Shown one piece after another: positions 10,885-21,138 of a DNA stretch of 64,000 bases (position 1 is its first letter; each line of letters starts with the position of its first letter). The stretch is taken from positions 148,054,511 to 148,118,510 of the forward strand of contig OV884059.1 of the NCBI GenBank assembly GCA_930367215.1, given 5' to 3'. The position numbers and the translations under genes are program-made. The notes below the pieces were generated by a model. That model was given only the letters and a program-made list of their open reading frames with translations. It was not told the origin of the DNA and searched no databases. This DNA comes from Pollenia angustigena (taxonomy: Eukaryota; Arthropoda; Insecta; Diptera; Polleniidae).

Positions 10885-12142
10885 TAGCCCGTTTCTGTAT
10901 TTCTCACATCGTAAAACTTTTCGCATGAAACGTGTGAATTGCAACAAAAATAGTGTGAAATGAAACAAAAAAATGGTTTTTCCCACACAAGTGTTTCTGT
11001 ATCTCTTTTTTGCGAGAATTATCTGTCATTTAAATAATTTTCCAGCAATTATTGGAAGGATGCTAGAAAAAGTGTTTCTATAACAATATTTTGCGAAAAG
11101 TTTCTTTCAAGAACTGTCAAAATAAGTCACATTTGAAATTGGTGGCGAGAAAAGCAAAATGTAGATATTTTGAATTTAAAATATGTTTATATACTATTTT
11201 TTTAAAATAAATAAAAAAAATAAAAGGAATATAAATGATGAATGTATAATTTATATGATGAAAATAAACCAAAAACAATTGTTATATTTTGTTATTTTAA
11301 ATTTTTTTTAGCCTTTTCTTGTTTTGGTTTTAATCAGTGCTGCCAGATAAATTTGTGTCAAAATCGTCAATTTCCTGAGAAAAAAATAAAAAAGATCGTC
11401 TTTTTTGTTTTAAAAATCGTGCAATTTTAAATCAATTTTAAACAAATTTGTTTCGACTTTTATTAAAAAATAATCAAACAAAAACATAGTTAAAGTTCAT
11501 GGGTATTTAATAATTTCATTAAATTTATATTTATTTTGTTAAGCTGGAGGATTATTTTTTAAAAAATTATTTATTTTCTTTAATCCGATAAAAATTGAAA
11601 ATTTAAAAATCAGCTTTGATAACAGTATTATAAATATTCTGGGTTTTTATGGAATTGATAGTGACAACGTTGTTTTATATTTATATCGTATGTAGTCCGA
11701 AATAGTATATTATTGAAATTTAACTATATCGGTTTACAAATGGCTGATATATAAATCTTTAATTTACCTATTCCTATAATCTTTTTCTTTTTTACCTGAA
11801 AAAGACTTAGTAACAAAAAAATTATAAAATATTTTTGATTTTGTTTTTGCTTTCGTCACCTTTTTAGAAAAAATCATCAAAACGTCACTTTGTTAATATT
11901 GGAACAAAAAATCGTCAAATCTGGCAGCCCTGTTTTTATTATATTTATTTCTTTTGTTGACGTTTCGCTTTTATTTGACACTTAATTACTGGAAATATTC
12001 CAGTATAAACAGAATTTGTTGTGTGTGTTTTCGCATTCAAATACAGAAACACTTTTATCTCATAAATCGAGAAACGATGGAATTTTTTGTTTCACACTTC
12101 ATGTAAGAAATTTTACGATGCGAGAAATACAGAAACGAGCTA
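10885..12142. mobile_element. DNA element with GTAGCYCGTTTCTGTATTTC termini
   Basis: The ends are inverted repeats (GTAGCCCGTTTCTGTATTTC and the complement of GTAGCTCGTTTCTGTATTTC), continuing to ATCGTAAAA. The uninterrupted target can be read at 17880: the sequence there has TTTTCAAAAGTTTACAGG (complement), which here is split with ACA at both edges. The TSD is short, about 3 bp (ACA), though overlap with the TIR makes 3-5 bp possible. A hAT-type element is nested at 11335-11932. No transposase is visible. Confidence 0.8.
11335..11932. mobile_element. hAT-type non-autonomous element, CAGTGCTGCCAGAT end
   Basis: The ends are CAGTGCTGCCAGAT and ATCTGGCAGCCCTG. Flanking 8-mers GTTTTAAT and TTTTTATT match at 6 of 8 positions, a decayed 8-bp TSD. 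Length 598 bp and end sequence place it near the CAGGGCTGTCAG family at 19513, 20283 and 60973. Subterminal sequence is rich in AAATCGTCAA motifs. It is non-coding. Confidence 0.75.
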
Positions 12143-12145
12143 CAG

Positions 12146-12360
12146 GAGAGGGAAAAACGTTATAAAATTGGAACTATTAACGAAAATTACACATTTTGAT
12201 TAAAATGAACCCAGTAATATATGTATATCGGTTGAGAAAATTTTGTTTTTCTAATCACAGCTTATGTTATGACACTTAGGTTTTTTGGAATTGTAAAAAT
12301 CTGAAACCAAATAACCTTTCTGCAGTACTAATTAGTATGAATATATAAAAATTTCTTTAT
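12146..12360 (-). repeat. Inverted copy of the interior of the 16.2-18.3 kb element
   Basis: GGGAAAAACGTTATAAAATTGG through ACCAAATAACCTTTCTGCAGTACTAATTAG corresponds, in reverse complement, to sequence at 16370-16530 and 17850-17900. It provides the target into which the element at 10885-12142 inserted. Confidence 0.7.
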
Positions 12361-13364
12361 ACACATGAATATTATATACATTAAATAATTACAGTAGTAG
12401 TTTCTTTTACTGGTTTATGCAAAAACAAGAACTTAATATTTGTTAAAATAACACTATGCAACAAAATTAAACTTTTATCGTGATTTTTGATGATTTATTT
12501 TTCTCTTTTTTTGTGCGTAACGGTCCTCTAGGTACAAAAACTTTGCCGTTTGTAATATTACATGTTCAAAATTTTGCACACATATGCGTTATGATATAGG
12601 GAATCAAAATCCATAAAAAACTCAATTTTGAAATTTTTGCAGATGACTCGAAAACGTATGAATTTTAAACGTCGTTTTTCAATAAGATTTTTGTAATTAC
12701 AGAATTTTATGACAAATATTATTCAAATATTTCTCTATTTAACAGAATTTTATAACAAAATTATAAAAATTAAATTAAAAGTGTATGTATTAAAAACAAC
12801 TTCCAAATTCTTGCGTTTTGCGTTTTCGAGTTCCAGAACAACCCTGTATATAATGCAGAAATTTTCTGGTTCCATACAGATTCGTTATAGGAAAGTTCGA
12901 CTGTATTTAAATTTAATAAAAAGAATATAAGTATGTACATTAGGGTGGCCGTTATTTTCTTTTTTTTGATTTCTTATATTCTCCCCCCCCCCAAATCGGT
13001 TCAGTTTTATGTAAAAAAAATTACAAAAAAATTTCGTAGCGATAAGTTGTGTTTTAGGGGGGCGTCCGCCCCTCAAAGTTTGCCATCAAGCCATTTATTC
13101 AAATGTAATTTGTTTGCATATGACTATCTCTTAAAAACAAAATTTTACAAGAACATGATATATGGCAATATTTTAGCTCTTCTAGTCAACAACATTAGCC
13201 TCTAAGAAAGTTTTTTGCTAAAATTAATATTTAAGAAAATAATTAAGAAAATAACAACAAAATTCCAAACATTTTATATACGTTTTATATATATAAAAGA
13301 GGGATTTAATGTCAAGTGAACTAATTTTGAAATCGATGTCTTTCGATTTGGATGAAATTTGCAC
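12361..13364. other. AT-rich spacer without recognised gene
   Basis: Contains a TAGGGTGGCC motif at 12940 resembling that at 6914, a C-run and a GGGGGGCG run near 13060. A TATAAAAGAGGG motif lies just before the satellite at 13365. Short ORFs here have low complexity and no family signature. Confidence 0.4.
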
Positions 13365-14457
13365 CAACTTGAAAATTTGACTTAGCGTGAAATTCTCATG
13401 AAAGTGCTGTGTGAAGGATATGGCCACTGTGTCCAAACCCTTCGATCTCAGGGAATCACACCTAATGGAAAATGAAGACTATGGGCAGGGCTACAATAAC
13501 CTATTAGCACTTTATCCAAATTGTATTTGTGAAAATTTCTACACATTTTTGAAAATTTGACTTAGCGTTAAATTCTCATGAAAGTGCTGTGTGAGGGATA
13601 TGGCCACTGTGTCCAAACCCTTAGATCTCAGGGAATCAAACCTAATGGAAAATGAAGACAATGAATAGCGCTACAATAACCTATTAGCACTATATCCAAA
13701 TTGTATTTGTGAAAATTTGTATACATTTTTGAAAATTTGACTTTGCGTGAAATTCTCATGAAAGTGCTGTGTGAGGGATATGGCCACTGTGTCCAAGCCC
13801 TTCGATCTCAGGGAATCAAACCTAATGGAAAATGAAGACTATGGGCAGGGCTACAATAACCTATTAGCACTTTATCCAAATTGTATTTGTGAAAATTTTT
13901 ATACATTTTTGAAAATTTGACTTAGCGTGAAATTCTCATGAAAGTGCTGTGTGAGGGATATGGCCACTGTGTCCAAACGCTTCGCTCTCAGGGAATCAAA
14001 CCTAATGGAAAATGAAGACTATGGGCAGGGCTACAATAACCTATTAGCACTTTATCCAAATTGTATTTGTGAAAATTTGTATACATTTTTGAAAATTTGA
14101 CTTAGCGTGAAATTCTCATGAAAGTGCTGTGTGAGGGATATGGCCACTGTGTCCAAACTCTTCGATCTCAGGGAATCACACCTAATGGAAAATGAAGACT
14201 ATGGGCAGGGCTACAATAACCTATTAGCACTTTATCCAAATTGTATTTGTGAAAATTTGTATACATTTTTGAAAATTTGACTTAGCGTGAAATTCTCATG
14301 AAAGTGCTGTGTGAGGGATATGGCCACTGTGTCCAAGCCCTTCGATCTCAGGGAATCAAACCTAATGGAAATGAAGACTATGGGCAGGGCTACAATAACC
14401 TATTAGCACTTTATCCAAATTGTATTTGTGAAAATTTGTATACATTTTTGAAAATTT
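13365..14457 (+). repeat. 180-bp satellite array B (about six units)
   Basis: TTCGATCTCAGGGAATCA or a close variant recurs at 13441, 13621, 13801, 13981, 14161 and 14341, a period of exactly 180 bp until a one-base deletion in the last unit. It is the same family as 1-1980 but a distinct variant set (CTTAGCGTGAAATTCTCATG, CTATTAGCAC). The array starts and stops abruptly within a unit. Confidence 0.96.
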
Positions 14458-15543
14458 GAGTATATCAACCAAATCATTTGGATCATCATCAGCTGGGTTT
14501 GAATTGGTCGTAAAACAGTAATAAAGTGCGAGCTAGATTTTCGTAGTTAGAAAAAATGTTGCAATTACCGAAAATTTGCAGTGACCGATAATTCCTTATA
14601 AAACTTAATGACATCCCAAATTTAAATAAACAAAATATGTTGTCAACGCAAAAAAGTAAACGTTTTGTAAAATTTCCAAATTGCTAGGAAGCCTAGCTCT
14701 AACCTCGTAAATAAAGTTTTTGGTAAAACGAATGCAACTTTCTTTTATCAGTTTTTTTTATCATTTGAAACCTTAAAATCTTTACAGGCCTTCCCAAAAT
14801 TGTACCCAAAATAGCAAATCTCATCTTAATCATCCTCAATACATCGAAGTTTTAAAAAATGGTACAAAAAAAATAAATATTGTAAAAGGCACTAAAAAGC
14901 ACTGTGAGAAATTGTTAAAAGCACTATAAATACCCGCTTTTCAAAAACGGGTGTTTAACAAAATTTCGGGTATTGCATGAGCAAAAAAGCACCAAAAAAT
15001 ACCCGAAAGGCACCAAAATTGTGAAACAGAACTGAGTCTTCAACTTCAGGCAAACATTTTAATTAAAACGTCGGCAGTAACTTCAAATTATCTCTCATTT
15101 CTTTTGTTTTCTTTTGTTCTTGTTTTTCTTTGTTTACAAAATGTATGAAATTTAATGAAAGTATGGTAGCATTGTTAAGAGAATAAGTGTCTTTATGTGA
15201 GAGCATTAGAAAAAACGTCCTCAAAATAAAATTAATTTTATTTCTCGACCGCATTCTCTGGCATAATTTCATGTCACAGAGTATATTTTATGTCAAACTG
15301 TATGAAAAACATCGTTCAGCCCTAGTTCTGTTTCATCATATATAGTCACATTAGCGATATAGTCCACGTTGTGGTTCCAACTAAAGATGTGCCTATAAGC
15401 GAAAAGTACTGTACTTAAATATAAGAAAGTTAAATAAAACTTAATATTTAACTACAATTTCTTTGTAAAACGTTTATTTTGATTGATTCTTTTGAAATTT
15501 CATAAGTTATAAACATTAGTTAATTCTGAATTGTTCTTATTTG
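14458..15543. other. Spacer with partial transposon ends
   Basis: No gene is seen. GAAACAGAACTGAG (15022) and CTAGTTCTGTTTCATC (15325) form an inverted pair that may bound a small element. At 15345-15410 a piece matches the outer part of the Tc1-like MITE at 20477 (ATAGTCACATTAGCGATATA and GCGAAAAGTACTGTACTT). A minus-strand 69-codon ORF at 15063 shows no domain. Confidence 0.45.
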
Positions 15544-16531
15544 CACTGTTGCCAACTTTTTTTGAACATTTCCCGCCAAATCGGACGTCAAAACCGCTAG
15601 AAACCGCTAAATATTTAATTTGGCGGGATATTTTTTTAAAAATACCACTAAAACCTAAACATTTTTAAAAGTTTCATATAAATTCAGATATAGGCTGCTT
15701 TTTCAAAGGTATGCGAATCAAATTAAGTTACATACTAAGGTTTGGAACTTCCCTAGTTATTTTATTCATCTGTGCGAATCTTTGATACCCTCCACCTACA
15801 ATTAGAATATTTCCGAAGTGGTCTTTATATGAGTCATATGGTCAATTATGGGCCGATCTTCACAAAATTGGAACAAGTAATTTATAGTCTTATAAAACTT
15901 TGACTCACCATATGCTATTATAATAGAACCCAGATTGAACATTTTACGGTATTACGCGTTCTAAAGCTTTTTCCGAGAGTATGCTTTATATGGGGCCTAT
16001 GGTAAGTTATGGATTGATCTGCACGATAGTTGACAGTGTAATTTCTAGTCGCTTTGTATGACTAGAAACCAAAATTTATAAAAATAGCATTATTTGTTAG
16101 GGCTTTAGACGTACTGTTTTTTAAGAGTAGGTTTTATATGGGGCCTATGGTAAAATATGGACTGATAATCACGAAAATTTACAGTGTGGTTTCTAGTCAT
16201 ATAAAACTGTGACGGACCAAATGTACAGTATTTTTCGTTTAGCTGCACATTGAAGTTTGCACGAAAATTCGTGCACGTACGCAAAATATTCTCTTACGCA
16301 GTATTCACTTAGCAGCATAAATAATGTTGCTAAGGGAAATCACTTACCTGAATATATGTGCCCATATTCATACTAATTAGTACTGCAGATAGGTTATTTG
16401 GTTTCAGATTTTTACATTTCCAGATAACCAAATAACCAAATAACATAAGCTGAGTTTAAAAAAACAAAATTTTCTCAACCGATATATATTTCTGGTTTCA
16501 TTTTAATCAAAATGTGTAATTTTTGTTTCTA

Positions 16532-17835
16532 AAGGGTGGTTAAATTTCAAGGGCCGATGTTGATTTTGAATAAAACACAAACTATTTAGGAAATTATTGT
16601 AATTTTATTTTATTATGATATATTGGTATTACTCAATTATGTATGAAACAAAATATCGGCCAAATGGGCGCCGCGACCACGGCGGCACACCTCCATCCGA
16701 TGGTCCAAATTTTCGATGACCCTGAGGCATAATGGAGGTTTTATGCCGTTAATGTGCCGAATTATCTCATCCTTTAGCTCTTGAATTGTTGCTGGCTTAT
16801 CGACGTACACCTTTTCTTTCAAATAACCCCAAAGAAAAAAGTCCAACGGTGTCAAATCACATGATCTTGGCGGCCAATTTACATCGCCATTACGTGAGAT
16901 AACACGGCCATTGAATTTGTTGCGCAAAAGAGCCATTGTTTCGTTAGCTGTGTGGCAAGTGGCACCGTCCTGCTGAAACCACATATCGTCCACATCCATA
17001 TCTTCCAATTCGGGCCATAAAAAGTTCGTTATCATCTCACGATAGCGAACACCATTCACAGTAACTGCCTGACCGGCCTCATTTTGGAAAAAATACGGCC
17101 CGATGATGCCGCCAGCCCATAAACCGCACCAAACAGTCACTCTTTGTGGGTGCATTGGTTTTTCGACAATCACTCTTGGATTCTCATTCGCCCAAATGCG
17201 GCAATTCTGTTTATTGACGAATCCACTGAGGTGAAAATGTGCCTCATCACTGAAGATGATTTTCTTCGAAAATTGATCATCCACTGTTGCCATTTCTTGC
17301 CACCTTTCTGCCCATTCACGACGTTTGGAATGGTCAAGAGGTTTTAGTTCTTGAGCCAATTGCACCTTGTAAGCGTGTAAATGCAAGTCTTTATGCATAA
17401 TGTTCATCAACGACGAGCGTGAGAGGTGCAATTGTTGGGCACGACGACGAGTTGAGGTGGACGGCTCTTCTGCCACACTATCGCGAACGGCAGCAATATT
17501 TTCTGCAGTACGAGCTGTACAAGCATGCACTGGTGTTCTCACATCTTCTACAGACCCGGTTTGCTCGAATTTTTCCACGATTTTTGCGATTGTACGCACA
17601 TTTGGACGATCAAATTGACCAAAAAAATCACGAAGTGCACGATATGCATTTTGATTTGAACGCCCATTTTCATTATAAGTCTGGATAACTTTAACATGTT
17701 GTTGGATTGTGTATCTCTCCATGGTTCAAATTGAGTAAGTCTGAAATAGAGAAATGTCAAATAAAATTCGGAAAAAAACTTGGCGTTTAGGTGTGGTTCA
17801 CATTCAACATCGGCCCTTACAATTTAACCACCCTT
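16532..17835 (-). mobile_element. Apparently complete DD41D Tc1/mariner transposon
   Basis: The ~32-bp TIRs start AAGGGTGGTTAAATT and continue AAGGGCCGATGTTGA at both ends with two or three mismatches. TA flanks both sides (16530-16531 and 17836-17837). The 1304-bp element carries one full-length transposase gene on the minus strand and nothing else. It sits inside an older non-coding element, so it is a comparatively recent arrival. Confidence 0.94.
16637..17722 (-). CDS. Tc1/mariner (IS630) transposase, DD41D type, intact
   Basis: A 361-residue uninterrupted transposase, full length for the family, which cuts and pastes its element at TA sites in the nucleus. Residues 1-60 and about 65-115 are two helix-turn-helix segments for TIR binding. 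The catalytic domain shows D159 (IIFSDEAHF), D252 (WFQQDGATCHT) and D294 (RSCDLTPLDFF). The gap between D252 and D294 is 41 residues, which defines the DD41D group rather than mariner DD34D or Tc1 DD34E. Other family blocks are NKQNCRIW, VTVWCGLWAGGIIGP and a C-terminal RGAHLADILFHT. The start is the first Met, about 110 bp inside the TIR edge. Broken relatives lie at 42395 and 56390. It is likely functional unless a point change that I cannot judge has inactivated it. Confidence 0.95.
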   Translation of the reverse strand: MERYTIQQHVKVIQTYNENGRSNQNAYRALRDFFGQFDRPNVRTIAKIVEKFEQTGSVEDVRTPVHACTARTAENIAAVRDSVAEEPSTSTRRRAQQLHLSRSSLMNIMHKDLHLHAYKVQLAQELKPLDHSKRREWAERWQEMATVDDQFSKKIIFSDEAHFHLSGFVNKQNCRIWANENPRVIVEKPMHPQRVTVWCGLWAGGIIGPYFFQNEAGQAVTVNGVRYREMITNFLWPELEDMDVDDMWFQQDGATCHTANETMALLRNKFNGRVISRNGDVNWPPRSCDLTPLDFFLWGYLKEKVYVDKPATIQELKDEIIRHINGIKPPLCLRVIENLDHRMEVCRRGRGAHLADILFHT

Positions 17836-18847
17836 TATATTGTAAATAGTTTCAATTTTTTAACGTTTTTTCCCTTTCCTGTAAACTTTTGAAAACTGCA
17901 GATAGGTTATTTCGTCTTTAACGTGACGATATGTATGTTAAACAGTTAATTTAAAAACAATTTAGAGTGCTATATTCAGCTGTGCCGAATCATTGACACC
18001 CTTCACCGACAGTTTGAATATTGAATATAGCTGGCAGATCAACTGTATTTTCAATTTAAATTTTTTGTCTTTCTTTTTTATAAAATAGCGATATGATTCA
18101 TTATTTTTTTTTTTTTATGAGGCACTTAAAAATAATATTTTGTATTAAAAATAAACATTTTTGACCAAAAATCGAATGCTGTTATCCAAAATATGCACTT
18201 AAGCAAAATGCACGTACACGATTTTTTTTTTCTAACAAAATTTAGCAATCATACACAATGCCTTGTATTTTGTGCAGATATGCAAAAAATGCAGGTAAGT
18301 GAAATGCAGCTAAACGAAAAATACTGTATTACAATAGCATTATTTGTTACGTTTTTAGGCATACTATATAAGGTCTATCGTTAATTATGGACCGATTTAA
18401 CAGTATGATATTTAGTCATATAGAACGAATCTGTGCATAATCTTATATCAATATGTGCATTCCGCCACTAGTTATGCTAGTTTTTGTACCAAATGATAAA
18501 TTTTTTAGGGTGGCTGTTCCACATTTTAATTTATAACTCTTTTCCAACTGAACTGATTGTGCTGGACTTCAATTCCAAACTGCTTAAGTGAATTCTAAAC
18601 AATTTGATGCCAATTTTTATATTCCCTTTTGAGTCATTTGAAAGTGACAACAGACGGATAGACAGATGGACATGGCTTAATCAATTTACAATTACTCAAG
18701 GACCCACTTTCACCCGGAATGACAAACTTAGTACGAAAACGCCAAAAAAAATGTATAACATTTACGCTAATTTTGGTAATATTTGCCGTTTTAAGCAATT
18801 ATATAAAGTTAGTTACATGAAAGTAAGTGAATTATGTATATTGCTTA

Positions 18848-19117
18848 AGGCCCAACCAGAATGTGCATAAACAAACTTAAGCTACTGTCAAAAATAAACA
18901 AAAAAGCCTCTCAAATACATTAAAAAAAACAAAAACAAAATAAAAAACTTTTGATTCCGTACGGAATGTGCGATTAGTTTCGCACTTTGCTTAAGCAAAT
19001 TACAGTTTCATTAAATTTAACAAAAAGTTCCCTTAAGTTCAACATGGTTTTACACATATGATTTACATGTATTCGCTCGGTTGCTTAAGCCACGTTATTC
19101 ACATTCTGGTTAGGCCT
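18848..19117. mobile_element. Harbinger-type MITE, AGGCCYAACCAGAATGTG ends
   Basis: The ends AGGCCCAACCAGAATGTG and CACATTCTGGTTAGGCCT form a TIR with one mismatch, flanked by TTA on both sides (18845-18847, 19118-19120), the typical PIF/Harbinger TSD. It is 270 bp and non-coding; an ORF running into its left end is coincidental. Confidence 0.8.
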
Positions 19118-19512
19118 TTAGGTTTTATCGAGACAATTTTGATCAATACCTTACCGTTTGTTTCAAAATTTTAAGCAAGCTTAAAGTTGTTAATTGTTAC
19201 ATACAGCCCTAACAAAATACTAACTGAAAAAATCTATTAATTTTAAATTTGAGAAAGGTTTTTATAGCGAAAATGAGCCGCTAAAAGTTGTTTGAAAATC
19301 GCTAGATTTCCCGCTTGCCGCTAAAACGTATTTTCCCGCGATTGACATTTCAAAAACGCTAGATTTAGCGGGGAAATCTCTAAATTGGCAACAGTGCTTA
19401 TTTGTAAGTAAGAATAGGTTTTATTGTTTTTAAAATAGGTATTTTTAATTAGCCGATTTTTTGCCAATTTTTTTTTTAAATATACCGATTTTTTATCCAA
19501 ATTATCTGGCAC

Positions 19513-20113
19513 CAGGGTTGTCAGATTTTTTTTAGCTCCATCGCCAAACCGGATGTCAGAAATCGCCAAAAATCGCCAAACGTCGATTTTATTCAGTTTT
19601 TGTAAAATTTTCTTTTTTTTAAATTAAAGTTTGCATTCAAAAAACGCTAGTATAATTTTTCAGTCAAAAATCGCCAAAAACTGAGAAAAAATACAAAAAA
19701 GTCGCCGATGTAAATTTTGTTTTGTTTCTGTAATTTTTTTTTTAAATAACATAAAATGGAGATCATATACATATGTATTCAGTTAAAAACTTAAATTAAG
19801 TACACAAGCCTTTAAGATCGTACACTTCAGCCTCACCGATTTCATTACTGGAGTTTTTGATTAAAATTAAATAGTGACGGAATATAAAATTCTCTTAACA
19901 GGTATGTATTTTTATATAAGTAATGATAACAAAAATGACAAGTTGTTAAACAAAATTGCCGAAATAATATAAATGGTAAAAATAGCCAAGTTAATCGCCA
20001 GTTATATCAGAAATCGCCATAAAAGTCGCCAATCGCCAAATGGGAAATCCCATCGCCAAACACTTTTCAAAATCGCCACGTTTGGCGAGAAATCGTCATA
20101 TCTGACAGCCCTG
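19513..20113 (+). mobile_element. hAT-type non-autonomous element, CAGGGYTGTCAGAT family, copy 1
   Basis: TIRs are CAGGGTTGTCAGAT and ATCTGACAGCCCTG, with a perfect 8-bp TSD TCTGGCAC at 19505-19512 and 20114-20121. It is 601 bp, with many subterminal AAATCGCCAAA motifs that may be transposase-binding repeats. Two other family members occur at 20283 and 60973, both in the opposite orientation. Its short ORFs are not genes. Confidence 0.93.
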
Positions 20114-20476
20114 TCTGGCACCCATGTTCACAACCCTGATGGAAATATATATATTTATATGGGAATTAAAGGCGTTTATAGGGTGACACGCTAGTTAATC
20201 AACTGCAATTCACTTCTTTCCAGCAGCCCCCATTCCCATTTTCGCAAAAATTACGCACTGGATATGCAAAGCCATACCCCACCAGGGCTGTCAGATATGG
20301 CGATTTCTCGCCAAACGTGGCGATTTTGAAACGTGTTTGGCGATGGGATTTCCCATTTGGCGACGGGCGACTTTTATGGCGATTTCAGATATAACTGGCG
20401 ATTAACTTGGCTATTTTTACCATTTATATTATTTCGGCGATTTTGTTTAACAATTCGTCATTTTTTGTTATCATGA

Positions 20477-21046
20477 CAGTACTTTTCGCTTATAGTCACA
20501 TCCTTTAGTTGCAGACAAAACGTGGACTATATCGCTAATGTGACCATAAGGCTTATTCACATATATGCCACAATGAGGCATATAACCTAATTCGAATATA
20601 ATCAAGTTATGTGAATATAGAAAATAAAAAATTCATATAAATTACACCGACATCAGGCTTATTGTTTTGCAACAGAGTTGCATACTGTCTAAAAAATAGT
20701 TAAAATTATAACAATATATTTCATAACTGATACCAAATTCAGGAACTAATTTTTTAAGAGTAGAGTTGATGACCAAAATCAAACAACTTAATTCTTTCTA
20801 CCTTTGAACCGATTGTGGTTTCGAAAACTAAAAAGAACTTAGTAAATATTGCTAATGTGACTATAACGCCATTAATTTGCTTTAGTTATCCCTTTGATGA
20901 CTGTTGATAGATGGCATATATCGCTAGATGGACTATAACGTTAATACGTTTTATTGAATTAACTTATAGGGGCAAAATAAACAGATTATATGGACTATAT
21001 CACTAATGTGACTATAAGCGGTAGTGACTATAAACGAAAAGTACTG
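20477..21046. mobile_element. Tc1-like MITE, CAGTACTTTTCGCTTATAGT ends
   Basis: TIRs are CAGTACTTTTCGCTTATAGT and a one-mismatch complement. The empty site is visible in the sister copy as TCATTACTTATAT, so the insertion duplicated TA (left copy now GA). It is 570 bp and non-coding. A partial relative lies at 15345-15410. It contains several ATATCGCTAATGTGACTATA motifs. Confidence 0.85.
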
Positions 21047-21138
21047 TACTAATATAAAAAAACATATTAAGTGAATTTTATATTCAGTCACTAGTTAATT
21101 CTTATAGTATGTATGTACATATGTAATTCTAATAGTAT

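Larger units (their letters stand above)
16226..18326. mobile_element. Tc1/mariner-type element with CAGTATTTTTCGTTTAGCTG ends
   Basis: The TIRs are CAGTATTTTTCGTTTAGCTG and its complement, with TA flanking both sides, as in Tc1/mariner and pogo-like elements. Without the nested mariner at 16532-17835 it is about 795 bp and non-coding. A 17-bp direct repeat, CTGCAGATAGGTTATTT, occurs near 16392 and 17896. Part of its interior also occurs inverted at 12146-12360. Confidence 0.82.
15785..18430. repeat. About four ~125-bp tandem units split by a nested insertion
   Basis: Units share TTTATATGGGGCCTATGGTA and TTCTAGTCATATAAAACTGT motifs and ATAGCATTATTTGTTA. They occur near 15890, 15990 and 16130, and continue at 18330 after the element at 16226-18326. 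They form the central part of the hAT-type element. Confidence 0.7.
15544..19396. mobile_element. hAT-type element, CACTGTTGCCAA termini, host of nested elements
   Basis: The TIR is CACTGTTGCCAA at both ends, with a perfect 8-bp TSD CTTATTTG at 15536-15543 and 19397-19404, diagnostic of the hAT superfamily. Subterminal sequence is rich in CCCGC and CGCTA motifs. The 3.85 kb include a Tc1-like element (16226-18326), which holds a mariner element, and a Harbinger-type MITE (18848-19117). The element's own interior is a short tandem array with no transposase, so it is non-autonomous. Confidence 0.9.

Noticed and set aside
17400..17688. Plus-strand ORFs opposite the transposase
   Set aside because: They are antisense shadows of the intact DD41D gene.
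16392..17912. 17-bp direct repeat CTGCAGATAGGTTATTT as a TSD
   Set aside because: The true mariner edges lie inside it with TA duplications, and 17 bp fits no element here; probably a pre-existing duplication.
19973..20194. 73-codon ORF, with a near-identical 62-codon ORF at 60925-61113
   Set aside because: Both lie over the terminal region of the same hAT-type MITE family; similarity is due to the element, not a gene.
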